NCBI GenBank assembly: GCA_035771165.1 | Contig: JAWNZC010000001.1 | Span: forward strand, 3,451,001 to 3,515,000 | Length of the DNA stretch: 64,000 bases | DNA from: Paragorgia papillata | Taxonomy: Eukaryota; Cnidaria; Anthozoa; Scleralcyonacea; Coralliidae | Direction of reading: 5' to 3' | Shown here: positions 41,125-51,245 of the stretch, piece after piece | How positions within the stretch are numbered: position 1 is the first letter of the stretch | Layout of the letters: each line of letters opens with the position of its first letter | Program-made: the position numbers and the translations under genes | Notes under the pieces: generated by a model | Databases searched by the model: none | What the model was told of the DNA's origin: nothing | The model's input: only the letters and a program-made list of their open reading frames with translations

Positions 41125-42777
41125 ATGGAATCCTACGAGCAAGGTTACGAGGCAGATCGGTTTGAGAATGACGTTAGTCAAAACTACCATTGTCCAATTT
41201 GTCTCAACGTCTTCAAACAACCAGTAATGTGCCAGAGAAACCAACATCTTTTCTGCCTGCCCTGTATAACTCGACATCTGACGAACTCGTCTACATGTCC
41301 TTCCTGTATGGAAGAACTAACATTAGAAACCTTAACTCCAGCACCAAGAATCGTGACGGGGTGTCTGTCTGAGTTGAATATTCGTTGTGATTATTTCAAC
41401 AGAGGCTGTCGTGAGCTTGTGCAGCTGGGAGATCTTGAAAGTCACGTCAAAGATTGTGGGTTCACTCCAGTGGTGTGTTCCAACGAAGGATGTCTTGTGG
41501 AGATCAACAAACGAGATCGATCTCACCACGAGACAGAAGTTTGTGAATTCAGAGTGGTGAGGTGCCACAATTGCGTTGAAATGGCGAAGGAAATGGACGA
41601 GGTTAAGATGAAGTTGACAGCAGTAAACGACAAGCTTGAAGGCCTTGAGCAAATAGACGAAGTTAAGATGAACTTGAAAGCAATGAATGACAAGATTCAA
41701 GAAATGGACGAAGTTAATAAGATGAACGTTGCCACAGCAAATAACGACATGGCGGAACTAAAGATGAATTTGATGGAAATGAAGGAGCAGCTGACAGCAC
41801 TACCAGATCAAAGTCAAACATTGCGTGGTATTCAAACTGAGCAAGAGAAAATGATGAAAAGAATTGAAGAAGCCAAAACTGATGGCAGAAGCACGAAGTC
41901 TAGTGGTGTGGTTATTGCAGGTGGTTGGAGTTGTGGTAAGCTAAATTCCGTGGAAATGTTCAGCTTGTCGACTAGGTCGTGGACAGTATTACATTCAATG
42001 AAAGAATGTCGTAATACGGCATCTGCATTTATTTACAAAGACCAAATAACTGTCACCGGGGGTGGGACTAATCATGGTCTTACTGATAGCATGGAATGTT
42101 TTTCCATTAACGCTGTTATGGAGTCTGTCCAATGGTTTGGTTTTCCAGCCAAACTTCCTAGCAAGTTGCGTGGACATGGTAGTGTAGTTTATAATGGACG
42201 GTTGTTAGCAATAGGAGGGTATGATGGTAAATACTCTGACAGTATTTATGAAGTTTCACTTGATCCTCCTTATACCTCAAAGTTCTTGACTAGAATGCCA
42301 GAACCAAAAGTGTATGCTGGCGTGGAATTATTTAGTGATAGAGTGTTTATTGTTGGAGGAAGGACAACCTTCAACTCTGAAGATAGTGTTGATAGTGTTC
42401 TGATGTACGATATTAACAAGAACGCGGAATGTAAAGAAATGGCGCCACTTCCTTTTGCTGTGTCTAATATGGCAACAGTAAGTTGGGGTGACAATGTAAT
42501 TGTAATAGGCGGTGTTGACAAAGATGCTAAAGCGTTAAATACTGTTGTTATTTATAATGTTCAGTCAGAAAAGAGTCATATGTTACCTGCAATGAAATAT
42601 AAGAGGAGTGGATGTTCGGCGGTTGTTACTGGGAATGCCATTGTTGTAATGGGTGGGCGAGATGAGCGAGGGAACTGTCTTAAGTCAGTTGAATCATTCA
42701 GTTTTGATCGCTATTCATGGGAAGAACTTCCCCAAATGAATGAAGCCCGAATGTTTGCTACTGCTGTAGCTTGGTAA
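41125..42777 (+). CDS. RING finger/TRAF-type zinc finger/kelch protein, copy 9 (550 aa)
   Basis: Complete member with RING 23-61, TRAF-type fingers 88-150, a three-unit coiled coil and six kelch motifs. An extra Ala in blade 4 (NKNAECKEM) comes from one added GCG codon. Loops: blade 1 WSCGK, blade 2 GGGTNHGLTDS, blade 4 GGRTTFNSEDS, blade 5 DKDAKAL, blade 6 GGRDERGNCL. Start AGACATGG. AATAAA at 42848-42853. Its downstream region resembles that of copies 1 and 2, so these blocks moved together. Confidence 0.93.
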   Translation: MESYEQGYEADRFENDVSQNYHCPICLNVFKQPVMCQRNQHLFCLPCITRHLTNSSTCPSCMEELTLETLTPAPRIVTGCLSELNIRCDYFNRGCRELVQLGDLESHVKDCGFTPVVCSNEGCLVEINKRDRSHHETEVCEFRVVRCHNCVEMAKEMDEVKMKLTAVNDKLEGLEQIDEVKMNLKAMNDKIQEMDEVNKMNVATANNDMAELKMNLMEMKEQLTALPDQSQTLRGIQTEQEKMMKRIEEAKTDGRSTKSSGVVIAGGWSCGKLNSVEMFSLSTRSWTVLHSMKECRNTASAFIYKDQITVTGGGTNHGLTDSMECFSINAVMESVQWFGFPAKLPSKLRGHGSVVYNGRLLAIGGYDGKYSDSIYEVSLDPPYTSKFLTRMPEPKVYAGVELFSDRVFIVGGRTTFNSEDSVDSVLMYDINKNAECKEMAPLPFAVSNMATVSWGDNVIVIGGVDKDAKALNTVVIYNVQSEKSHMLPAMKYKRSGCSAVVTGNAIVVMGGRDERGNCLKSVESFSFDRYSWEELPQMNEARMFATAVAW

Positions 42778-43606
42778 CTGTTTTAGAATTGTGTATTATA
42801 AGAACTTTGTTTTCTTCAATTTGTAAGAGTATTTTTCTAAATTTTTGAATAAAGGTTTCTTAAAAACATGTCGAGTGAAACGAGATGCGTTAGTTTAGGT
42901 TCATGCATAATTGTTTAGCACCACGCACGCGCGCCGCAGAAGTCAAGACGGGGAAGAGAACGTAAGAATGAGATTGCAAAAATAGCTGAAAGAGAAACAA
43001 AAGCAAGTGGAGAACAAGACCTCAAAAAAGCTATCGGAAAATAGATTGGAAAAATAATATTGCAAAAAAGGAAAGTAGTTTATAGAGCGTCTCACTGGCG
43101 ATCAAGTCCATCTTGGGAAATCGGAATTTTTTTTGAGTAAAATAGCTCGAAAAATATTTACACACAGTTCTCATGCATGCTCGAGCTTCTCTTAACAACA
43201 TACATTACGATATTAACATGATATATAAATACTTGCACGTAGCAAGATATATTAGTCTAGTGGGATTTCGTAAAAAAGGCCCTGCGTCCTGCAAATTAAG
43301 AGTCAAGGAGCATTTGTGGGTAAAAGGTGGGAACCAGACTTTTTAGCATAAGTCAAGTATGCTGAAGCCGATAACCGGTTCCCAAGCGAAATTTGTAGTT
43401 TTTACCGTCTACTGATTTGCTTAAAAAATGTCCGCCAAATTGTCAATTTGGGACACTTCTTGAACCATTTTCTGCAATAACTCTAACGAGGCAAGCAAAA
43501 ATGACAAATGAAATGTTTATATATACCAATGTTTTGAGGGTCCCAGAATGTGATCAGTGATAAGCCAGGTGCTTAATTATGCAAATTAGCTTTCAATGAC
43601 AAATTA
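42778..43606 (+). repeat. 3' flank of copy 9 with transposon left-end fragment
   Basis: CACGCGCGCC flank, tRNA-like head near 43087, then the CTAGTGGGATTTCG fragment from 43257. Same organisation as 629-1457 and 4513-5341. Confidence 0.7.
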
Positions 43607-43765
43607 GAATCATTCAGTTTTGATCGCTATTCATGGGAAGAACTTTTCCCAATGAATGAAGCCCGAGCGTGGGCTACTGCTGTAGCTTGGTAGATATTGT
43701 AGAGTTGTGTATTATAAGAACTAGTTTTCTTCAATTTGTAAGATTTTTCTCTATTTTTAAATAAA
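43607..43765 (+). pseudogene. 3' remnant of a RING-TRAF-kelch gene
   Basis: The last 28 codons of a family member, ending in the TAVAW type of C-terminus with TAG at 43691-43693 and AATAAA at 43760-43765. It is the third copy of this remnant and differs from the other two by several bases. Confidence 0.85.
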
Positions 43766-45230
43766 GGTTTCTTAAAAACATGTCGAGTGAAACGAGATGC
43801 GTTAGTTTAGGTTAATTGTTTAGTACCGCGCACGCGCATTTTGCTGAGAATGTTTACAAAATAATAATGCAGTGCAAAAGTCAAGACGGGAAAGAGAAGG
43901 TAAAAATAAGATTACAAAAGTAGATATGAAACAGAAACAAAAACGAGTGGACAACTAGAAGTTAAATATGAAAGCTAGCAAGAAAAGATTGGAAAAAATA
44001 TTGCAAAAAGGAAAGTAGTTATAGAGCGTCTCACCGGCGATCATAGAGTTGTGGATTGCGTTCGAATCACGATAATTACACTCAATTCTTATTTTCGAGC
44101 TTCTCTTCACAATTCGTATTACGACATTACCATTTACATAATATTTGCACATATCAGTATATATAAAGCATCAAACTCAACCTACGTACGTTCAAATCAT
44201 CTGAGTCCCAGTAACTTAGAAGTTAGAGCGTCTCACCAGCGATCAGAAGGTTGGTGTTGATTTAAGTTCTGCTCTGGAACTCGGAAAGTGTTTTGAGTAT
44301 TGAGTAACTCGATGCCCGACCTAGCATATCCATCTTTTCTCTTCTTTAAAAAACTGAAAATAAATTTTGGCTTTGAAAAATATCTTTCTTCAATTCGCAA
44401 CTTCAAACATCGTCAAGCGGTTACAAAATTAAGAATTTCAGCTCATAAACTACCTGTTGAAACTGGTCGATACGGAAATGTTTCATACAGTGAAAGATTA
44501 TGCAAACATTGTGACCTAAATGAGATTGGGAACGAACAACACCTTTTAATGTCATGCAGAAACACAAAGTTCGCCGATCTTAGAGTTAATTTTATGGAAA
44601 GTCTCTGTAAAATAAATAACTCATTTTCTAAATTTAGCTATCAAGACCTTTTCATGTATGTCATTGCTATGCAAGACAAAACAATTATGACTTTGGTAGC
44701 TAAATACTGTTTTAATGTTTTAACAAGTTTTGAAAGTTTATAGTTGAGCACGTACTCTAGTTTATATGTTATATGTATGTATCTTATATACCAAATCTGG
44801 TATTTATGTTGTTTGAATAAAGTTTTTACATCCGCATTGCAGTATATAATGTCATACATCAGATTCAACCTACGTTCAAAATATCAGAGTTCCAATAGCT
44901 CAATAATAGTTGTAGCGTCTCAGCGGCGGTCAAAAGGTTGTGCAACTGATAAATCGTTCCGAGTAAAATAACTGCATGAAGAACATTTACACCAATTCTC
45001 ATGCCAGAGCTAGCATATATACATCTCTTCTCTTAACAGGATCTAATATCATCATACTTGCACACAATATATTATATATAATGTCATACATCGAACTCAA
45101 CCCATACAATCAGAACCTATACGTTCAAATCATCTTAGTCTTAGTAGCTCAATGGGTAAAGCATCTCGCGGGCGATCAGAAGATTGTGGTTACGATTCTC
45201 GCTTGAGAAATGGGAATTTGCAAGTGAAAA
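43766..45230 (+). repeat. tRNA-like unit array before copy 10
   Basis: Heads near 44028, 44225, 44918 and 45150, matching 1880-2665 and 5750-6550 unit by unit, but with a LINE fragment inserted in the second body (44344-44833). Confidence 0.7.
44344..44833 (+). mobile_element. 5'-truncated LINE tail
   Basis: From about 44354 to the TAG at 44741-44743 the frame encodes the C-terminus of a non-LTR retrotransposon polyprotein: KLRISAHKLPVETGRYGN followed by a CX2CX9HX4C zinc-binding motif (CKHC...H...C). The Met at 44300 belongs to flanking repeat sequence, not to the element. A short 3' UTR with GAATAAAG near 44815 follows. Compared with 6073-6130, about 60 bp of target are missing and no duplication is visible, so integration deleted target DNA. 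Confidence 0.75.
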
Positions 45231-45232
45231 TT

Positions 45233-45479
45233 ACATCCGGTATTTTAATAACGTCGAGGTCACGACCTTTTTAATCACGAGATTCTTCTGTATTCAATTT
45301 CGAAATACAAATTATTCTTATCTATTGACGTGGCAAAGTAAAAGTGAAAGCTCTGAATTCGTTTGTGGTTCTACACTAATCATTTACGATCAACGATATT
45401 CGTAAATTGCTAACAAAGACTTCCAACGATGAAAGGAAAAACTTAGCTTTGTTATTGAGAAAAGAGAAAGCGCGAAGAG
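45233..45479 (+). promoter_or_regulatory. Conserved upstream block of copy 10
   Basis: Almost identical to the block of copy 2; AGGTCACGACC near 45257, TGACGTGGCA at 45326-45335. Confidence 0.6.
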
Positions 45480-47075
45480 ATGGAATCCTACGAGCAAGGT
45501 TACGATGTAGATCGGTTTGAGAATGACGTTAGTCAAAACTACCATTGCCCAATTTGTCTAAACGTCTTCAAACAACCAGTAATGTGTCAGAGAAACCAAC
45601 ACTTTTTCTGTCGCCCTTGCATCACTCGACATCTGACGAATTCACGGACATGTCCTTCATGTAAGGAGGAACTTACATTGGAAACATTAACTCCAGCTCC
45701 AAGAATCGTGACGGGCTGTCTGTCTGAATTGAATATTCGTTGCGATTATTTCAACAGAGGCTGTCGTGAGCTTTTGCAGCTGGGGGATCTTGAAAGTCAC
45801 GTCAAGGATTGTGGGTTCACTCCAGTGGTGTGTTCCTACGAAGGATGTCTTGTGGAGATCAACAAACGAGATCGGACTCATCACGAGACAGAAGTTTGCG
45901 AATTCAGAAAGGTGAAGTGCCACAATTGCGCTGAGATGGCGAAGGAAATGGACGAGGTTAAGATGAACTTGAAGGCAATGAATGACAAGATTCAAGAAAT
46001 AGACGAACTTAATAAGATGAACGTTGCAACAGCAAATAACGACATGGCGGAAATAAAGATGAATTTGATGGAAATCAAGGAGCAGCTGACAACACTACCA
46101 GATCAAAGTCAAACATTGCGTGGTTTTCAAACTGAGCAAGAGAAAATGATGAAAAGAATTGAAGAAGCCAAAACTGATGGCAGAAGCACGAAGTCTAGTG
46201 TGGTTATTGCAGGTGGTTGGAATGGTAACAAGCTAAATTCCGTGGAAATGTTTAGCTCGTCGACCAGGTCGTGGACAGTATTAGATTCAATGAAAGAATG
46301 TCGTTATACGGCATCTGCATTTATTTACAAAGACCAAATAACTGTCACTGGAGGTCAGACTAATCATGGTCTTAGTGGTAGCATGGAAACTTTATCCATT
46401 GACCCCATTATGGAGTCCGCCCAATGGTTTGGTTTTCCAGCCAAACTTCCTAGCAAGTTGGGTGGACACTGTAGTGTAGTTTATAATGGACGGTTGCTAG
46501 TAATAGGAGGGTATGATGGTAAATTCTCTGACAGTATTCATGAAGTTTCACTTGATCCTCCTTATACCCCAAAGTCCTTGACTAGAATGCCAGAACCAAA
46601 AGTGTCTGCTGGTGTAGAATTATTTAATGATAAAGTGTTTATTGTTGGAGGAAGGAAAACCTTCATCTCTAAAGATATTGTTGATAGTGTTCTGATGTAC
46701 GATATTAACAAGAACGAATGTAAAGCAATGGCGCCACTTCCTTTTGCTGTGTCTGAAATGGCAACAGTAAGTTGGGGTGACAATGTAATTGTAGTAGGCG
46801 GTGTTGACAAAGATGATGAAGTGTTAAATACTGTTGTTATTTATAATGTTCAGTCAGAAAAGAGTCATATGTTACCTGCAATGAAATATAAGAGGAAAGG
46901 ATGTGCGGCGGTTGTTACTGGGAGTGCCATTGTCGTAATGGGTGGGCGAGAGCCGCGAGGTGAGCGAGGAAACGTACTTAAGTCAGTTGAATCATTCAGT
47001 TTTGATCGCTATTCATGGGAAGAACTTCCCTCAATGAATGAAGCCCGAGCGTTGGCTACTACTGTAGCCTGGTAA
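45480..47075 (+). CDS. RING finger/TRAF-type zinc finger/kelch protein, copy 10 (531 aa)
   Basis: Complete member; the first about 240 residues are nearly identical to copy 2 (HFFCRPC in the RING, two-unit coiled coil), while the propeller is different: blade 2 GGQTNHGLSGS, blade 4 GGRKTFISKDI, blade 5 DKDDEVL. Blade 6 has a loop longer by three residues (GGREPRGERGNVL), probably from a short GAGC-GAGG duplication. Such mosaic similarity suggests segmental exchange between copies. AATAAA at 47146-47151. Confidence 0.93.
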   Translation: MESYEQGYDVDRFENDVSQNYHCPICLNVFKQPVMCQRNQHFFCRPCITRHLTNSRTCPSCKEELTLETLTPAPRIVTGCLSELNIRCDYFNRGCRELLQLGDLESHVKDCGFTPVVCSYEGCLVEINKRDRTHHETEVCEFRKVKCHNCAEMAKEMDEVKMNLKAMNDKIQEIDELNKMNVATANNDMAEIKMNLMEIKEQLTTLPDQSQTLRGFQTEQEKMMKRIEEAKTDGRSTKSSVVIAGGWNGNKLNSVEMFSSSTRSWTVLDSMKECRYTASAFIYKDQITVTGGQTNHGLSGSMETLSIDPIMESAQWFGFPAKLPSKLGGHCSVVYNGRLLVIGGYDGKFSDSIHEVSLDPPYTPKSLTRMPEPKVSAGVELFNDKVFIVGGRKTFISKDIVDSVLMYDINKNECKAMAPLPFAVSEMATVSWGDNVIVVGGVDKDDEVLNTVVIYNVQSEKSHMLPAMKYKRKGCAAVVTGSAIVVMGGREPRGERGNVLKSVESFSFDRYSWEELPSMNEARALATTVAW

Positions 47076-47555
47076 ATGTTTTAGAATTGTGTATTATAAG
47101 AACTTTGTTTTCTTCAATTTATAAAGGTATTTTTTTAAATTTTTGAATAAAGGTTTCTTAAAAACATGTCGAGTGAAACAAGATGCGTTAGTTTCGGTTC
47201 ATTCATAATTGTTTAGAACCACGCACGCGCGCCGCAAACGTCAAGACGGGGAAGAGAACGTAAAAATGAGATTGCAAAAATAGCTGAAAGAGAAACAAAA
47301 GCAAGTGGAGAACAAGACCTCAAAAAAGCTATCGGAAAATAGATTGGAAAAATAATATTGCAAAAAAGGAAAGTAGTTTATAGAGCGTCTCACTGGCGAT
47401 CAAGTCCAACTTGGAAAATCGGGAATTTTTTTTGAGTAAAATAGCTCGAAAAATGTTTACACGCAGTTCTCATGCATGCTCGAGCTTCTCTTAACAACAT
47501 ACATTACGATATTAACATGATATATAAATACTTGCACGTAGCAGGATATATTAGT
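47076..47555 (+). repeat. 3' flank of copy 10
   Basis: Family 3' UTR, CACGCGCGCC flank and a tRNA-like head near 47385, like the flanks of copies 3 and 8. Confidence 0.7.
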
Positions 47556-47977
47556 CTAGTGGGATTTCGTAAAAAAGGCCCTGCGTCCTGCGAATTAAGA
47601 GTCAAGGAGCATTTGTGGGTAAAAGGTGGGACAAGTATGCTGAAGCCGATAACTGGTTCCGAAGCGAAATTTGTAGTTTTTTACCGTCTAATTTGCTTAA
47701 ACAAAATGTCCGCCAAATTGTCAATTTGGGACACTTCTTTGAACCATTTTCTGCATTAACTCTGTAACCAGGCAAGCAAAAATGACAAATGAAGTGTTTA
47801 TATATATCTATGTTTTGAGGGTCCGAGAATGTGATCAGTGAATGATAAGCCACAAATTAGCTTCCAATGAATTACGTAACTGTCCATGTATCAATTGCCG
47901 CAATACTCCTTGCTGCTTATGCAGACATGACGGGGCAATAGGTCTCACTCGCAAATGTCTCATCCTGTAGTGTGGTA
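47556..47977 (+). mobile_element. Left-end fragment of the CTAGTGGGATTTCG transposon
   Basis: Matches 33394-33770 and, outside its insertion, 8579-9921. One-ended. Confidence 0.6.
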
Positions 47978-48211
47978 CAGTGGAACCCCACCATACGACC
48001 ACCCCGTCAATACGACCACCTCGTTATTACGACCACTTTTTACTGGCCTGAATACATTCTAAGTAGTGTAATACTCCCCCGTTAATACGACCACCTCGTT
48101 ATTACGACCACTTTTTACTGGCCTGAATACATTCTAAGTAGTGTAATACTCCCCCGTTAATACGACCACCTCGTTATTACGACCACTTTTTACTGGCCTG
48201 AATACATTCTA
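47978..48211. mobile_element. pogo-like MITE, right end missing
   Basis: CAGTGGAACCCCACCATACG after TA, then three rounds of the TACGACCACC / CTGGCCTGAATACATTC minisatellite, ending at the same ATTCTATACAATATC as 34080. Confidence 0.6.
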
Positions 48212-50240
48212 TACAATATCTAGACAACAGTCTTCATACACGACGATTTCGAATGATTATTGTGGGACAGTGAACTTGGGTGGAGAATAATAATAATGTG
48301 TTACTCCAAGTGACGGACCATACCGGACAAGTATAGAAAACTGTACTTGGCCCGGCTGGGACTCGAACCCGCGACCTTCGGTTTATGTTGATAAACAAGA
48401 CTGATGTAGTAGCATAACGACAAAAATCAACAAAATTAAGTAGGAGTGTGCACAGGTATGTTTCTTCAAAAATTTCTAGCCATTGATATATCCAAAAGTT
48501 GTAGAAACTGTTTTGCCGACCAATATCGAGTACGCCAAGTCGCCAAATTGCTAGCGGCCCTGTCTTGCATAAAAATACCGAAAACTGATATAGGAATGTT
48601 AAACTTGTTATTTCATTTCTGAGGTATATGTTAAAATTCGCAACTCGGTGCGTATCCAACACTATTCACCTCCACTTTGGTGAATAATTGTTAATTATAT
48701 ATCAAGCAGTCTTCGTATGGCGGTTCGAGAGTCCTGTTGTTTCCCGCGCAACCCATTGCAGCGGGCAACATTACTTTTATTTCGCTCTTGGGAAAATTAC
48801 GAAAACCGGAATTAGATGGTCAGGTTCAGTTTGTCTTTATTTTTTCCAGTTTCTTTCATTCAAAACAACCGCTCGTTGTTGCCCTTGGCTTTGCCTCGGG
48901 AAACAACGGCGGTTTCGGGGTGACAAAACACACTGTTCCCCTCGGTACAAGTGTTTGTTTTATAACCGGAAGTGAACGAGCGAGAACACCCATAACTTTG
49001 TCCCTAGATCTTGCGCAATTAAGGTGAAGTAATACGGGCGACATTTTCCTTCAACTTTCAACGCAACTTTCTTGCGTTGCAAGTTGAAAAGCGTTGTTGC
49101 ACGTATTACCACCCACCTTAAACATTGTCACACAACAATGAATTTGTTGCAAGTTGAAAAAAAATGTTGAAAAAAGTAGACTCCAGTTCTACTTACATGC
49201 TGTTTCAACTTGCAACAAAATCATTGTTTGCGTGACATTAATGTTTGAGGTGGGTGGTAATACGTACAACAACGCTATTCAACTTGCAACGCAACAATGT
49301 TGCAGCAATTTGGTTACCTTTACGTGCGATGCGTGTGAAATGATAAGGTGACCAAGGTCGGAACTATTTAAGCAGTACGGACTTAAAAAAACTTAAGACT
49401 TAAGACATGCTTAAGTCTAGCTTCTCAGCAAGTGCATGTGTTCCAAATTCGAATTGTTCTTGTCCAAAAGAATCTTTGGTGAGTCGTCGTTTTCCATCGT
49501 GGAACTATGTACTTAGTTGTGCTGGCGTTGCTGCATGATCTAGTGGTAGTTTTCTTAAGCGGAACATAGGAGAAGCTAATTATAAGCCATCAGTGACGTT
49601 GAAATAGTGCACCATGTCCATGTATTCGTGCTAATAACAGATTAGAAGTAGAGCTGTAGAGATAGCAATAACAGTCTGGATGTATAGCTAACATGTTAGA
49701 GCACGGATCACAGGTAAGATGTCACTATTGATTTTACGGAGGGAAGAAAACAAGAGAACCCGGCGAAAAACTCTCGAGCACAGGAGAGATCAACTACAAC
49801 TCTACTCACACGAGTCCCAACGAGGTCATACCTAGATGGTGACAACTTTCAAGGGCCGTCGAAAGCGCACCGGACCCCACAAGATTTGTGGAGCTTTACT
49901 GGACGTGAGTCGTGAAACCCTATCTCCGCCCGACCGGGCTTAACATTGGACTGCAGTGGTGAGAGGCACTCAGCGCGCTAACAACTGCACACGTCATCAC
50001 CCGTGCTCAATTGCAAAAGTCAAGACGGGAACGAGAAGGCAAAAATGAGATTGCAAAAAAAAAAAATAGATATGACAAAGAAATAAAAGCGAATAGAAAA
50101 CAAGAACTTGCAAATAAAAGCAAACGCAAACGAGAATGGTAAAAAAATATTGCAAAAAAGAAAGTAGTTAGAACGTCTCAGCGAGTCACCGGTCATCAGG
50201 AAGTTGTGGGTTCGAGCTCGCTTGCGTGCTTGGAAATTTT
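48212..50240. repeat. Duplicate of the copy-8 downstream spacer
   Basis: Parallel to 34081-35830: reverse tRNA-like element (box B at about 48358-48368, minus), the CAACTTGCAAC fold-back element at 49021-49321 with a damaged right end, and the A-rich flank at about 50020. A segment at about 49540-49800 is present only here. No gene is supported; the ORFs differ between the two copies. Confidence 0.65.
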
Positions 50241-50477
50241 TTTGAATATTAAGATTGCTCGAAAACATTTACACTCAATCCTCATGTCCGAACTTCTCTT
50301 AACATGCATTACGCGACATTAACGTATATCATCATACTTGCACATAGCAGTATATAATGTCATACATCGAACTCAATTTACGTTCAAATCAATCATCCCA
50401 GGCCGAGTCGCCTCGGTTAATATTTTTTTTTTGGGGGGGGGGGGGTTCCTCGCGATTTTGCATTTTTGCACTTTTTT
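50190..50477 (+). repeat. Degraded tRNA-like unit and T/G tract
   Basis: Head near 50205 (AAGTTGTGGGTTCGAGCTCG) and a unit body to about 50395. Then a run of about 10 T and 14 G (50423-50447). Confidence 0.55.
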
Positions 50478-50725
50478 CTTCCGCTACTATTCATACTTCC
50501 GGCGAGTTGTTAGCCGTGTGATGCAGTGAGGCTGTGAGGCATGTTGCAGGTTCTTTGCTCTTTTTGCTTTTAGAGTTGGACAAAAAGTTGAACAGCTTTG
50601 CCTTTGATCAAGGTGTTCTTGCACATTGTTGGTAGATTTCGGCTTAAAACATGTCTTGATCGTAAATATGTTCCCCAGTGTGAATGAAGTATGCACCACA
50701 TTCAGCCTTCGATGTGATCTTCCTC
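50478..50725 (+). repeat. Repeat shared with 62996-63260
   Basis: GAGTTGTTAGCCGTGTGATG, AAAAGTTGAACAGCTTTGCC and TTGATCGTAAATATGTTC occur in the same order at both places. At 63229 the right part continues into a long palindrome; here only one arm is left. Confidence 0.6.
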
Positions 50726-50739
50726 GGCCCACTCGACGA

Positions 50740-50960
50740 AAATTTACACTTAATTAATATTTCCGAGTCGCATCTACATTTCTTAAAACAACATGTATTA
50801 CGACATTAACATATATCATCATCATACTTGCACATAGCGGTATAACGTTCAAATTATCCGAGTCTCAGTAGCCCGATGGGTAAGGTAAAGCGTCCCACGG
50901 CGATAAGGAAATTGTAGTTGCGAGTCTCGCTTGAGAAATGGGAATTTGTTTTTAAGTTAA
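50740..50960 (+). repeat. tRNA-like unit before copy 11
   Basis: Body with TTACACTTAATTAATATTTC (an empty TTAA site) and head near 50858-50935 with CAGTAGCCCGATGGGTAAGG; box B degenerate. Confidence 0.65.
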
Positions 50961-51000
50961 ATAACTCGAAGGACATTGTATGGAAATCCAAGTGAAAATC

Positions 51001-51245
51001 ACATCCGGTCTTTTAATAACGTCGAGGTCACGACCTTTTAATCACGAGATTCTGCTCTATATTCAATTTCGATCAAATTATTCTTGTTTATTGACGTGGC
51101 AAAGTGAAAGCAAAAGATCTTAATTTGTCTGTCACTCTACACTAATCATTTATGATCAACGATATTCGTAAATAACTAACACAGACTTTCAACGATGAAA
51201 GGAGAAACTTAGGTTTGTTATTGAGAAAAGAGAAAGCGCCAAGAC
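51001..51245 (+). promoter_or_regulatory. Conserved upstream block of copy 11
   Basis: AGGTCACGACC near 51025, TGACGTGGCA at 51092-51101. Confidence 0.6.
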
